Below are positions 32,790-43,590 of a stretch of 64,000 nucleotides of DNA, piece after piece. This stretch comes from Ailurus styani (Eukaryota > Chordata > Mammalia > Carnivora > Ailuridae): assembly GCA_002007465.1 (NCBI GenBank), contig LNAC01000769.1, positions 238,770-302,769 on the forward strand, written 5' to 3'. The notes beneath the pieces are model-generated. The model searched no databases, was not told the DNA's origin, and saw only the letters and a program-made list of their open reading frames with translations. Both the position numbers and the translations under genes were made by a program. The first letter of the stretch is position 1. The number at the start of each line of letters is the position of its first letter.

Positions 32790-32975
32790 AGTCACTAAAG
32801 TGTGAGGGGCTTCTTAACCTTTTTAAACTTCTCTGTCTTTATCTGAAGAAACATGCATAATAACAGGACCTACATCACAAGGTTGCTGGGCGGGGGAATG
32901 GAGACAATGCCAGGAAAGCATGTAGCCAAAGAGTCCTTGACACTAGAAAATGCTGGATACACACTGGCCATTTTC
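32790..32975 (+). mobile_element. MIR fragment
   Basis: 'cttcttaacctttttaaact', 'aataacaggacctacatcac' and 'aaggttgctgggcggggg' follow the MIR body ('CTTAACCTCTCTG...TACCTCATAGGGTTG'). Ancient. Confidence 0.55.
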
Positions 32976-33479
32976 TTATTCTTGATCCATTCAGATTTGC
33001 TCCCCTTGCAAGAGTCAATTTCAGTACATAGAATACGTCTAGGTAATTAGTCATTTCATCGAGAGCTAAACTTTTATTACCATCCAGTTGTTCCTAGTAC
33101 TTGCTTATAATGAAAAAAAAAAGAAAAGAAAACATTTTCTGCATCTGTGGCTCTGATCCTTTCTAATTTTCAATAATGGATATTGGTGGGTCCCCCCCCC
33201 CATTTCTTTGATTAGCATTGTTTTGGGTTTATTTTATTGGTCTTTTAAAATACTGATTTGTTTATCAATGCTATTGGTTTCCTGCCTTCTCTTTCATTAA
33301 TTTCTGTTTTCGGCTTCATTATATTTTTATTCTTGCTTCCTCTGTTTTGCTATTGTTGATGTTTTTCTAGCTCCTAGAGTACAGTACTTAGTTTCACTGA
33401 TTTCTATTTCTTATTTGGCAATAAAAATATGTAAAGTTAGGAATTTCTCTTTAGGTGCTTAACATTTAATTAATATAAA

Positions 33480-33915
33480 GCAAGAGTTGGCAAACCAAGG
33501 CTATGGATCAAATTCAGCCTTCTGTCTGCTTTTATAAATAAAGTTTTATTGGAACACCTGCCCAGCCTGTCATTTATGTGTTGTGTATGGCTGCTTTCAC
33601 ACATGGCAGAAGTGATCAATGGCAATAGAGACCTATGGCCCACACAGCCGGCAATATTTACTGTGAGGTGCTTTTTAGAAAATGTTTGCTGGGGCGCCTG
33701 GGTAGCTCAGTGGGTTAAAGCCTCTGCTTTTGGCTCAGGTCATGGTCTCAGGGTCCTGGGATCGAGGCCCATATTGGGCTCCCTGCTCGGCGGGGAGCCT
33801 GCTTCCCCCTCTCTCTCTGCCTGTCTCTCTGCCTCCTTGTGATCTCTCTCCCTCTGTGAAATAAATAAATAAAATCTTAAAAAAAAAAAAAAGAAAATGT
33901 TTGCTGATCCCTATT
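33480..33915 (-). mobile_element. hAT-type DNA transposon, interrupted by a SINE
   Basis: 'caagagttggcaaaccaagg', 'aataaagttttattggaaca', 'cctgcccagcctgtcattta', 'tatggctgctttcacacat', 'gcaatatttactgtgaggtg' and, after the SINE, 'gtttgctgatccctat' make up an almost full-length non-autonomous hAT-like element of the family also present in part at 3646. Strand is relative to that copy. Confidence 0.7.
33691..33891 (+). mobile_element. Can-SINE with 'gtgggttaaagcctct' head, sense
   Basis: The head reads 'ggggcgcctgggtagctcag' then 'tgggttaaagcctctgcttt', the form I link to mustelids. The target-site duplication 'agaaaatgtttgct' flanks it (33677-33690 and 33892-33905), and the insertion splits a hAT element. 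Confidence 0.97.
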
Positions 33916-33929
33916 AGGAAGTGTTACAT

Positions 33930-34470
33930 AGTTGTTTAATTGTTGATATATCCTTTTGTCATTTTTTAATATTTTCTGAATAATCTGTAATTATACATCC
34001 CACAGGTAATCTTGGGAAGTGTTTTAATTTCTTTGTGGTTTGAATTTCCTTGTTTGTAGTTTCTTTAATTTTTAGTTTCATTGCATTTGGCCAGAAGATA
34101 CTGCCTATACAACCCCTTTCCTTTCTTTTCTTTCCCTCCCCTCCCCTTCCCGTCCCTCCCCTCCCCTTCCTGTCCCTTCCCTTTCCTTTTCTCTTCCCTC
34201 CCCTTTCCTTTTCTCTTCCCTCCCCTTTCCTTTTCTCTCCCCTTCCCTTTCCTTTTCTCTTCCTTTCCTTTCTTTTCTTTTGATTTACTGAGATGGTCTT
34301 TTATAGCCTAAAAGTATGACCGATTTTTGTAAATGTTCCAAAGACATTGAGAAAGAATGCATATTTTCTATAGAAAACAAAAATCTGATACTTACTTTAT
34401 TCATTATATTATTTGAATCCTTTGCTTCGTATCTATATAAAGATTGAGCCCTCAATAAGATATGGTGGTG
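33930..34470 (-). mobile_element. Old L1 ORF2 fragment, antisense, carrying a polypyrimidine tract
   Basis: 'tttctttaatttttagtttc' and 'attgcatttggccagaagat', then after the tract 'gatttactgagatggtcttt', 'gtaaatgttccaaagacatt' and 'gagaaagaatgcatattttc', follow the antisense ORF2 order ('AAATGTTCCATGTGCACTTGA' in the consensus as I recall it). The C/T tract at 34113-34281 has grown inside it. Confidence 0.7.
34113..34281. repeat. 169-nt polypyrimidine tract with ~22-bp periodic unit
   Basis: Only two purines (both G, at 34152 and 34172) occur on the plus strand over 169 nt. The unit 'ctttccttttctcttccc' with a short C-rich link recurs about four times between 34187 and 34265. Mirror-like C/T tracts of this length can form triplex (H-DNA) structures in vitro. 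No function is implied. Confidence 0.9.
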
Positions 34471-34479
34471 GTCTTTGTT

Positions 34480-34880
34480 TCTTCTCATATTTCTGACAGC
34501 TCTGGTCTGGCTTATTTTGATGCTCCGTTGCTTACCAGCATTCCTGGGTGCAAGCACGGCAAAAGCGCAGCCTGGAAAGCACCTGCTCCCTGGGGCTTTC
34601 CTCATGCTGCTCGGGGAACCCGTGCCACACTGGCGCAGAGACGAGCCCCGGCCAGCCTGCCGGATGAGGAGATACACGTGGCTCAGTTTCCCCCATTGTC
34701 CTGTCAGTCCTGCCTGCAGTCAGCCACCCCCAGCTGAGCCGATCACAAATCGGGAGTGAGCTCAGCTGAGACCCTCAGCAGAGCTGCCCAGTTGAGCCCA
34801 CCCCTGACTGCCAACCTGCAGAATAGTGTCCTAAAGAAACAGTTGTTGCTTTAGGCTCCGAAGCTCTGGCATGGTTGACC
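34480..34880 (+). mobile_element. Probable MLT1-type LTR relic
   Basis: The late part 'cccacccctgactgccaacc', 'tgcagaatagtgtcctaaag' and 'acagttgttgctttaggctc' parallels the 3' end of MLT1 LTRs ('...GTTGTTGTTTTAAGCC'). The earlier GC-rich half (34540-34700) is less clear. Confidence 0.5.
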
Positions 34881-35129
34881 ATGTAGCAAAGGCTGACATG
34901 TTCATTGTGAATTTTGCCTTTCGTCAGTATCAACGAACACTCTGTGTCCAATGATAAACCTTCCCATGTATTGTATTATAACCATACTATCTGCTTTATT
35001 TCTTATTTGTGTATTTTTCTGTGTATTTAGGGTATACAACATGATGATTTGTTCTACATATACACAGTGAAATGATTACTACAGTCAAGCTCATTAACTT
35101 GTCATGTCTTCACATAGTTATGTGTGTGT
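34881..35129. other. AT-rich spacer
   Basis: Nothing recognised. A short (GT)n lies at 35119-35133. Confidence 0.4.
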
Positions 35130-35435
35130 GTGTGATGAGTACATCTGAAATCTACAGGGGGTAGTCTTTGGGAGCTGAAGGTCTCTGCCCTATAACCACA
35201 AACAAACTGAATTCTGACAACAGCCAGTGAGTTTGGGAGGAAATCCAAACTTGAGATGGGATCACAGTCCTGGCTGACACCTTGGTTTAGCCTGATGTGA
35301 CGCTGAGCAGAGGACCCAGCTAACGCATGCCGAGACTTCTGACCCATAGAAGTTAGGAGATAGTACGTGTGTGTGGTTTCGAGCAACTAAGTTTGTGGTA
35401 TTTGTTACACAGCAATAGGAAACAGTTACACCTTT
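35130..35435 (+). mobile_element. MLT1-type LTR relic (3' part)
   Basis: 'gacgctgagcagaggaccca', 'gacttctgacccatagaagt', 'aactaagtttgtggtatttg' and 'ttacacagcaataggaaaca' match the 3' half of this LTR class closely. Confidence 0.65.
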
Positions 35436-35999
35436 TAAAAATAATATGCTTATGTTGCTGTTTATGGAATTACTAGTTTTAGGCATCATGGATGGCTTCT
35501 TTCTCTGGTGGGTGAAGAGTTCGTTCACTACAACACCTGGTCTCCTCTCCCCGTTTGTACCCCATTAGAGTTTTAACAATGGGCTGACCGGCTACTTGAT
35601 TTCATCTTTGCCCCGAGGATGAGCTCTGTAGCTCAAGGCCTTCTCAGTTTTATCTCTCACCAGTTGGAGATGAGAAACAGTTCCATTTTCTAACCCGCAA
35701 ATCCTGGAATTTATGGCCTCTCCAAACACTCTTTCAATCCTGCTTGTAAAATGGCCATTTCTCCTATGAGCTTATTTCTTTCTTATGGTGTCTTGTCAAA
35801 AACAGCCATTAGCAAATATCCAGTGTTACCAATATTCTGCTTTCCCACTTTGCGAAAGCCACAAATTCATTAGTTACACTCCCAGCTTCCTAGGTTCTCA
35901 CAGGTGATCGTTTTATCAAATGCTTCACCACAGCGTAAAAAGCCTTTACTGGCAGTTTTCTTGCCACTTGCCACTCTGCTCTAAGACCCACACCCGTAT
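35436..35999. other. Unique sequence, no gene recognised
   Basis: No repeat or exon identified. Confidence 0.35.
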
Positions 36000-36395
36000 T
36001 TGGGGTATTATTATGGTAGCACCTCACCACTGGTGTCAGCCTTTGAATTGTTCAGCTCTTCGACTGTGACAAGCAACCCCAAAATCAAACCACTAAACAC
36101 GTGGCTTACAGTAACCAAGGTTTATTTCTGCTGGTTGTGGGTCTGCAGCATGGATTTCTTCATGCCAGGATCCAGGCCAAAAAGGCAGCCCCTCTCGGGG
36201 AGTAAAGTACACAGTGCTTTCATGCAATGAATCTTAAAGCTTTTGCTTGGGAAGGTCACATGTCACTTCTGCTCACATTTTACTGGCCCAAAGAAGTCAC
36301 GTGGCCAAGCTTGTTATCAATGGGTCAGGCACGTGTAACCCCCGCCTTGGGAAGGGGCAGCAAGTATCTGCTCCAGCACCACAGCCACTGCTAAT
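36000..36395 (-). mobile_element. LTR relic (MaLR-like), antisense
   Basis: 'cacgtggcttacagtaacca', 'aggtttatttctgctggttg' and 'actggcccaaagaagtcacg' then 'tggccaagcttgttatcaat' follow the antisense order of a diverged LTR also seen at 38.2 and 41.1 kb. Class assignment from memory. Confidence 0.45.
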
Positions 36396-36410
36396 AGATT
36401 GGGAGATGAT

Positions 36411-36624
36411 TTTTTTAAAAAGATTTATTTATATATTTGAGAGAGAGAGAGAGAGAGTACACACGAGCAAACATGTGAGTGAGGGGAGGGGCAAAGGGAG
36501 ACAAGCAGACTCCCTGCCGAGCTGGGAGCCCCACCTGGGGCTCCATCCCCGGACCCCGAGATCATGACCTGAGCCAAAATCCAGAGTCAGACTCTTTAAG
36601 TGACCGAGTCACCCAGGCAGCCCA
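36411..36624 (-). mobile_element. Can-SINE, antisense, with target-site duplication
   Basis: 'gggagatgat' lies at 36401-36410 and again at 36625-36634. The element shows the T/A tail, (GA)n, 'gaccccgagatcatgacctg' and a diverged head 'gagtcacccaggcagccc'. Confidence 0.93.
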
Positions 36625-36649
36625 GGGAGATGATATTTTAAGACACACA

Positions 36650-36990
36650 ACCAAGGAAAGGTTAGTTTCTAGAGTATTTAAGGAGCGCCTGTAAATCAAC
36701 AAAAAGGGGAAGGAAAGCAATAGAAATATGGGCAAAGGGACTAAGTAAGGAGTTCACAGAGGGGAAAGCTAGTGTTTGTTAGCATGTGGAGAGAAGCTCA
36801 GTCTCATCAGCAACCAGCCATATGGAAACTAAACAAAGATATCCATGCAACTGTCAAAAACTGTGAAGTTGGAAAATATCAGGTATTGACTTGAATGTGG
36901 GGAACTCTCTGTGTCCTGCTGGTGAGTATGTTGACTGGGGTGGCTATTCTGGTGAGTAATTTGGGAGGAACGTGTGAAATGGCATGGACA
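36650..36990 (+). mobile_element. Old L1 ORF2 fragment, sense
   Basis: 'agaaatatgggcaaagggac', 'aaggagttcacagaggggaa', 'agaagctcagtctcatcagc' and 'gtgtcctgctggtgagta' follow late ORF2 of old L1 ('AGAAAAATGGGCAAAGGA...CAGTTCACAGAAGAGGAAAT'). Diverged. Confidence 0.65.
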
Positions 36991-37323
36991 GAGTGAAATG
37001 AGGAATGCACTTTGGGTTGGAAAGATCTGTCTTTGTGAGGTTATTGTCCCATCACCTTTCCGGTCCCACCTGTCCTTCCTCATTCAGTACTCGAGTGGTG
37101 AGCAATCCCATCAGAGCTAAGATCTGAGAGGGTGGGACCATGTCTGATTTGCTCCGTTGGGTCCCCTGCACTTTACACGCTGCTTGGCACAGATAGATAC
37201 ATTGTATGTGTTTGGTAAATAGATGCGTGTTTTAAAAAAAGGTGGGATGCCTCTTTGAGGCAAGGAAATATGGTTTTGCTGGTATATACTTGTATTGCCA
37301 GAGTCAGTCCTCCTTTGGGATCT

Positions 37324-37725
37324 GTTACGGACTGAATTGTGCCCCTCGTCCATGTTCTTCCAATTCCTGTGTTAAATCTCTCATCCCTGATGTGACTGTA
37401 TGGGGAGATGGGGCTTTGGGGGAGGCAGTTAAGGTTAATTGAGGTTGTAAGGGTGACCCCTAATCAAATAGGACTGGGGTCCTTATAAGAAGAGGAAAAG
37501 AAATGATCCCTGTCTCCATGCACCCACAGAGAAGAGACCAGGTGAGAGTACGGCGAGAAGGTGATGTCTATAAGCCAGGGCGAAAAATCTCACCAGAAAC
37601 CAACCCTGAGGACACCTTATCCTTGGCCTTCTAGCCTCTAGAACTGTGAGAAAATAAATTTCTGTTGTTTAAGCCCCCCATTCTGTGGCAATCTCTCAGG
37701 GCAGCCCAGGCAGACTAATACAGAA
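37324..37725 (+). mobile_element. MLT1-type LTR relic, near full length
   Basis: From 'ttacggactgaattgtgccc' through 'ggggagatggggctttgggg', 'ggtccttataagaagaggaa', 'ttctagcctctagaactgtg' and 'aaataaatttctgttgttta' to 'cagactaatacag'. The best preserved LTR of this class in the window, including an AATAAA-like signal. Confidence 0.85.
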
Positions 37726-38224
37726 TCCAATTTATCATTTGATATAAACCTGCATCATTTGGTTTAATTTGCACTTCTATATAGTGATTCATACAAGGGC
37801 AGAAAAATATCAAGCTATTCAGGTCTCACCTATTGATCATAATTTGCTAAAATAGAAATGTATTTTGGGAAGCTTTCTTTTTGAGGTGGCTGGGAATTTT
37901 GATAATACAAAGTTCACCAAGGAACCTCAAGCAAAAGTTTGAAATGGTTGAATAAATGTAGGGCATGTCGTTCTTTCTGAGCTGATAGGGACTTTTCAGA
38001 TCCCCTACTTTTTGTTGGTTTGAGACCTGGTATGGGAGTTGGGTCATCACAGTGTGAAGACCAGGTTCAGAATGGAGGGTACACCTGGAGAGACAGAACC
38101 AAGATGCAGGAAGAAAAAATAATGGCCCTACCCAGGTTGGGAGGCAACTTTCCAGTGCTTTGAGAAATACGATTTCAGTTGATCTTCCCAACATGCTAGT
38201 AAGGTTGCTGGGGCAGATGGTATT
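37726..38224. other. Unique sequence, no gene recognised
   Basis: Only chance frames are visible (for example 37847-38263 minus). Confidence 0.35.
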
Positions 38225-38610
38225 GTCTCTGTACTGGTTAGCCTTTGCTCTATAATAATCCACACTGAGTTCTTTATTCTCACAGATGGCTCAGCTGGGT
38301 GGCTTTGCTCATCTCAGCAGTGTTTGCACATGTAGAGTGGGAGTGGGTTTGACTTGGCTGGAGAGACTTGGCCGGGACGCCTGGCTCTGCTCCACACGTC
38401 CCTCATCCTCTTCAGGGGTCTTGCCCAGGCATGTCCTTCCCATGGTGATGCCGAAAGCTTAAGAAAGCAAGTGGAAACGTTCAGGGTCTCTTGGCATAGA
38501 CCTGGCACTGAGGAACTGTTATTTCTCTTGTATTCTGTTGACCGGAGTCACGTGGCTGAGTCTAGAGTCAGCGTGGGAGAGGATTACCAAGTTACCTGGC
38601 AAAAGGTAAG
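38225..38610 (-). mobile_element. LTR relic (MaLR-like), antisense
   Basis: 'ggttagcctttgctctataa', 'catcctcttcaggggtcttg', 'cccaggcatgtccttcccat' and 'agcttaagaaagcaagtgga', then 'gtcacgtggctgagtctaga', follow the antisense pattern of the same LTR class as 36.0 and 41.1 kb. Confidence 0.5.
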
Positions 38611-38780
38611 GATACAAGAGGGGCGAGGACCTGGACCATTAATATATCAATTACTGTACCCCCACTTTACAAGTACTGAAGCAAAGGCTTAGAGATGAAG
38701 TGACGTTTTCAGAGTCTACAGCTCCTTGGTGGTCAACCTTGGATAAAACCCCATCTACCCGCCCATCTAATGTATTCTTA
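38611..38780 (-). mobile_element. MIR fragment, antisense
   Basis: 'gcaaaggcttagagatgaag', 'tgacgttttcagagtctaca' and 'gctccttggtggtcaacctt' resemble the antisense MIR body ('GGCTCAGAGAGGTTAAGTGAC...'). Confidence 0.5.
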
Positions 38781-40339
38781 AATGACAAATATGACCCACT
38801 GGGGAGTGGTGGGTTGCTTGTAGTTCTGTTTTGGTCCCTGGTGGCAGGGAACACTTGAATAAATCTCTGGAAAATAGATCCAATTTTTAAAAAAGCCTTG
38901 GCTGTCAAAATCTGATTTCCTGGTTGAATGAAATGGCTTTGTTATTCAGATCCTTTGAGTCTAAATTTATTTTACATGAATTTACTTAAGAAATTGATTA
39001 TAATTCCCTCTCCATGTGGTGCTGCGGGGGGTATAATTGGAAGTTTAGAGAGAAAAGACAGAAACAGCTTTAAACTATTCACATACCACCTAAATTTGCA
39101 GAAGGTAAAAAATATAGGAGACTTTGAGGAAACTAGGTCTCTCTTTGGGTTTAACTAACCTCAGTCTTGTCGAACGTGGGTGCTCATGGGGAGTTTTATC
39201 TGTGCATTTTGGAAAACAGGCTCAAAGGTTTTGGCTACTTGTCCCTCGTCCCCCCCCCCCTTTACCATTTTTAGCACATATCACTCTGGGAGAAACCCGA
39301 GACTATGCACGGTCTTTGCCACATGCCTTCAAGATGAGGTCTGTCTCTGTGTCTCTTGCCGTCAGTGACAGAGATAGTGACATGGTCAAGTTTCAGTTTG
39401 TTGTTGAATATTTGTCACTCACTCAATACCTCTCCGAATCTCTACTACAGAGGAATGGTTTCAGGGATTTGGGTTAAATCTTTGGCACCAAAACATCCTG
39501 GGCACACAAGTTCTTACCTGAGGTAAGCACTCCATTTACAGCTAAGACAACATCTGGAAATTGTCACTTGAAAGTGAAATCTTAACAATTTTGAGGCTGG
39601 ACCAGGCTCGGGGAAATGTCTGGTGATAAGGACATCTGTGATGCTTAGATGTTTGTGGGGTCAAGACCCCTGGAGGAGGTGACTTTTTCATAGAAGGCGT
39701 TGCAGGACAGCAGTGACAATGTTGGCTCCTGGATTTTGGGCGTCCATGTCGTGTTGGAGAAACGAGTTCTTTCACTGGTCAAAGTTCTTTAGTACCAACC
39801 ACGGCCAATCACCAGCATTTGGTTCCAGTGGCCTGTGAGTCTTCTTGTCCATCTGTACGTGCTCCTTACATCACCCTGCTCCTCTAGTAAACTCACCGTG
39901 GTTATGAATGCATGCTTTCAGTCTCGTTTCTATACTTTCTCTCGGGCTTAATGCTTAGCCCGTTTTCCTGACCTTGACCTTGCCCCCTCTTGGTAATGAC
40001 TGTGACCCCCTATACTTACCTCTGCTGCCTTTAGATTCCTTGCGTATACACCTTCACCTCAACTAGCCAGGGAACCCTCCCGATTCCAGGGAGGTGTCCT
40101 CATGAGACCCTCCTGTGCCCAGGTCTGCCGAGGGTTAACTGGCTTCTTCCGATTTTTCTTGTGTCCTAAAAGTGTTCTTGTCCAGGAGCCTGTAACTCCA
40201 GCATGCATGCTCCATTATCTGTACACCCGGTGTCCTGAGCATCTTGACCACACTGCTTTGTGGTGTCGTGTCTTCACCACTAGGCATAAGCTGCTTGATG
40301 CTCACAGCAGTCACTTACTGAGTGTCCTTAATGGGCTGT
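38781..40339. other. Unique sequence, no gene recognised
   Basis: A C run lies at 39250-39262. Plus-strand frames (39124-39477, 40102-40341) have no recognisable similarity. No repeat assigned. Confidence 0.35.
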
Positions 40340-40776
40340 GATGGCTAATTTTATGTGTCAATGTGGCTAAGCTATAGTAGCCCCGTATTTGGTCAAACAC
40401 GTCTAAATGTTGCTATTGAAGTATATTTTAAATGAGATTAACATTTAAATTAGGAGGCTTTGAGTAAAGCAAACTACATTCTGTAACCCATAATGTGGGC
40501 GGGCCTTGTCTAGTCAGGCAAAGGCCTTAAGGGGACAAAGACTGATCCTGCTGCCGAAGAGGGAATTCTGCCAGCAGATTACCTTTGGACTCAAGCTGCG
40601 CCAGCTCTTCTCTGGGTCTCCAGAGAAGGCCTGTCAGCCTACCCTGCAGAGTTTGGCCTTGTCAGACCCACAGTCACATTGAGCCGATTCCTTGGAATAA
40701 AGTGGGCGCTCCCCCATCTCCCCACCCAGCCCACACCCTGTTAATTATGTTTCTTAGGAGGATGCTGACTAATACA
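40340..40776 (+). mobile_element. LTR-like repeat, sense, near full length
   Basis: Starts 'tgtgatggctaattttatgt', continues 'gtcaaacacgtctaaatgtt', 'gagattaacatttaaattag' and 'ttgagtaaagcaaactacat', and ends 'gaggatgctgactaatacag'. The reverse orientation of the same family is at 45893-46393. The TG start and the abundance of the family suggest a MaLR-type LTR. Confidence 0.65.
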
Positions 40777-40789
40777 GGGACCAAGGACT

Positions 40790-40990
40790 CTACTAAGGGC
40801 AAATGTGTATGATCTCATTTAACACTCGCAAACAGCCTTTTTGGGTGGGAATTACTATTCCCATTTGCAAAGGAGATAAAGAGAGTCATGGAAAAGGCAA
40901 GGAACTTGTCCAAGGTCACAGAGCACGTGGCAGAGCGGCGAAGCAGACTGGCACTCTCTTCATGTTAATGCTAATGAGCTTCCCATGACT
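40790..40990 (-). mobile_element. MIR, antisense
   Basis: 'attcccatttgcaaaggaga', 'ggaacttgtccaaggtcaca' and 'gcacgtggcagagcggcgaa' match the antisense MIR core ('CTTGCCCAAGGTCACACAGC'). Confidence 0.65.
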
Positions 40991-41064
40991 GCTTCTCTTT
41001 GTCTTGGAATCGTCATGCCTTATCTAGTGCCTGACATCTAGTAGGAGCCTGGCAAAAATTTTCT

Positions 41065-41632
41065 TTAGTGGCTTAAAGCAACACACATTTATTATTGTAC
41101 AGTTTGTATGGGTCAGGAGTCTGGAGATAGGTGAGCAAGGTCCTCTCCTCACATGTCGTCAGCTGGAATCATAGCTGCCGTCTTCTCTGAGGCTCAGGGT
41201 TCTCTCCCAGTCTCACTAGCTGTTGGCAGAATCCAGTTCCTTGTGGTTGTGGGACTGAAATCCCCATGGCTTTGTGGGCTCTCGGTTGGATGCCGCTCTC
41301 TGAGCCCCTTTGCTGGCTCACTGGCCTGCGCACAGCAGAGCAGTTTGCTTGTCCCCTGAGGCCCACCGGGCAGCCTCTCTCCAGTACTTCACCTTCATCT
41401 GAAGGTTCCCCTGATCAAGCCCACCCAGCATAATCTGCCTTTTGATTCCTTCAGACTCAACTGACCAGTGACTTGAATTACATCCACAAAGTCGCTTCTT
41501 CCGTAAAATGTATCATGATCCTGGGCACGCTGTCTCTTCATACTCATTCAAGGGAAGGGGAGTGTGCAGGCTACGTGCACCGAGGTGGGGAACTTGGGGC
41601 CCATCTTCGAACTCTTCTGACCACAGTTACAG
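41065..41632 (-). mobile_element. LTR relic (MaLR-like), antisense, long
   Basis: 'agtggcttaaagcaacacac', 'atttattattgtacagtttg', 'ggcagaatccagttccttgt', 'aagcccacccagcataatct' and 'gaattacatccacaaagtcg' follow the antisense order of a widespread diverged LTR. Near 41590: 'gggaacttggggcccatctt'. Confidence 0.6.
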
Positions 41633-42139
41633 ACACAAGAACCAGATATGGGAGCCTGTCCCATCAGAAAAACCTTTCCAAGTTCCCTCAGTCTTTGTTT
41701 TAGTAACTTGTTGAAAACATGACCGCAAAATGAGGTGAGGGGGAGTTCTGGCTCCCCCCCCTTCCCATATGTCAACCCAAACTTCCTGGTTTCGCTTGGC
41801 AGGATGAGACTAAGTGGGCTTGTTGGGACACGGTGCCAGTGTGGGCAGAGACAGGCCCCCCGTGGCCAGAGTGCACCGGGGCTCTCCCCGCTGCCTGTGC
41901 CATGTGGGTGGTCAGCTTCCTCCAGTTCCTTAAGACTTCCCATTCGTATTTTCAGACACTTAAAAATTATTCCCTTAATATGTGCACGCTATAGAAAAAA
42001 TAAACAGGCATAAGAAGAATAATTAGCATAAAGAAGCATAAAGAAAATGAAAATCACCCTCAACCAGGCCACCTGATTGTTAATATTTTGCTTTAGAGTT
42101 TCTCAGATTCTTTTCATGCATATTTTAATATATGCACTC
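41633..42139. other. Unassigned sequence
   Basis: The stretch 41950-42090 is A-rich and may be repeat-derived, but I cannot name a family. No gene recognised. Confidence 0.3.
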
Positions 42140-42345
42140 TTTTATTTATTGTTTTGTTCATTTCAGAGGTAGAATTTAGTGATTCATCAGTTGCATATAA
42201 CACTCGCTTCTCATTCCGTCACGTGTCCTCCTTAATGCCCATCGCCCATTTATCCATTTATCCTGTCCCCTCATCCCCTCCCCTCCTCCCCTTCCCTCCA
42301 GCAACCCTCAGTTTGTTTCCTTGAGTGAAGAGTCTCTTAAAGGAG
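42140..42345 (-). mobile_element. Carnivore L1 3' terminus, antisense
   Basis: 'agtgattcatcagttgcata', 'taacactcgcttctcattcc', 'tgtcctccttaatgcccatc' and 'gcaaccctcagtttgtttcc' are the antisense 3' end of a carnivore L1 subfamily distinct from the one at 42.4 kb. The same terminus is in sense orientation at 60.8-61.1 kb. Confidence 0.85.
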
Positions 42346-42384
42346 CCTGGTGAATATTTAAGCAAAGGAATGAAGCCACAGATT

Positions 42385-43213
42385 GATTTCTTTCTTTCTC
42401 TTTCTTTTTAAACATATACTGTAGTATTTATTTCAGGGGTACAGGTCTGTGAATCATCAGTCTTACACAATTCACAGCACTCACCACAGCACATACCCTC
42501 CCCAATGTCCATCACCCAGCCATCCCATCCCTCCCACCCCTTCCCCTCCAGCAGCCTTCAGTTTGTTTCCTGAGATTAAGAGTCTCCCTCCTTGGTCCCA
42601 TCTTGTTTCATTTTCCCCTCCCTTCCCACATTGATGCCCCGTCCTACCTCTCAAATTCCTTATATCAGAGAGATCACATGATAATTGTCTTTCTCTTATT
42701 GACTTATTTTGCTTAGCATAACACCCTCTAGTTCCATTCACGTCATTGCAAATGGCAAGATGTTGTTTTTTGATGGCTGCATAGTATTCCATTGTATATA
42801 TATACCACTTCTTCTTTATCCATTCATTTATTGTTGGACATCTAGGCTCTTTCCCTAGTTTGGCTATTGTGGACATTGCTGCTTTATAACATTCGGGTGC
42901 ATGTGCCCCTGCGGATCACTACCTTTGTATCTTTAGGGTAAATACCCAGTAGTGCGATTGCTGAGTCGTAGGGTAGCTCTATTTTCAACTTTTTGAGGAA
43001 CCTCTGTACTGTTTTGCAGAGTGGCTGCGCCAGCTTGCATTCCCACCAACAGTGTAGGAGGGTTCCCCTTTCTCCGCATCCTCGCCAACATCTGTCATTT
43101 CCTGACTTGTTGATTTTAGCCATTCTGACTGGTGTGAGGTGGTATCTCACTGTGGTTTTGATTTGTATTTCCCTGATGCCGAGTGCTGTTGAGCACTTTT
43201 TCATGAGTCTGCT
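42385..43213 (-). mobile_element. Carnivore L1, 829-bp 5'-truncated insertion with target-site duplication
   Basis: Antisense L1 from a degenerate pyrimidine tail through the 3' region into ORF2 ('gaggaacctctgtactgttt', 'ctgatgccgagtgctgttga'). The direct repeat 'aagccacagatt' lies at 42373-42384 and 43214-43225, which fixes both ends. Remnants of ORF2 C-terminal frames ('[10 protein letters not shown]') are readable on the minus strand but broken by frameshifts. A close relative of the L1 at 10.5 kb. Confidence 0.93.
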
Positions 43214-43383
43214 AAGCCACAGATTTCACTCTATTTTTGTTACCTTTTTCTCTTACAGAAAAAAGAAAATTCAGGTAGTATTATATACCTAAGACTTCGT
43301 AGTACATGCTGACCTATAAAATCTTGCTCTCCAAAGTGTCATGTCTCCTTCTGGATAAACATGTGATAAGAAATTGGTTGGAG

Positions 43384-43575
43384 GGTGCCTGTGGCTCAGT
43401 CGTTAAGCGTCTGTCTTTGGCTCAGGTCAGATCCCAGGGTCCTGGGATCAAGCCCCACATCGGGCTCCCTGCTCAGCGGGGAGTCTGCTTCACCCTCTCC
43501 CACTCCCTCCTGCTTGTGTTCCCTCTCTCACTGTGTCTCTCTCTGTCGAATAAATAAAATCTGAAAAAAAAAAAA
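43384..43575 (+). mobile_element. Can-SINE, sense, perfect 15-bp target-site duplication
   Basis: 'agaaattggttggag' lies on both sides (43369-43383 and 43576-43590). Head 'ggtgcctgtggctcagtcgt' with small deletions, tail 'cgaataaataaaatctg' plus A run. Confidence 0.97.
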
Positions 43576-43590
43576 AGAAATTGGTTGGAG

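Larger units (their letters stand above)
28400..33479 (-). mobile_element. AT-rich zone of diverged antisense L1
   Basis: Large parts follow antisense ORF2 of an old L1: 'ttattgcactgtgatataga' and 'cttcatagagtgcccatttt' (28.5-28.9 kb), 'tattaaataatctggtcttt' (31.46 kb), 'gttaatataacatattatat' (32.4 kb), and 'cattaatttctgttttcggc' then 'gtaaagttaggaatttctct' (33.3 kb). Probably more than one copy or segment, since the order is broken by SINEs and unassigned AT-rich DNA (30.1-30.9 kb). No coding potential. Confidence 0.65.
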
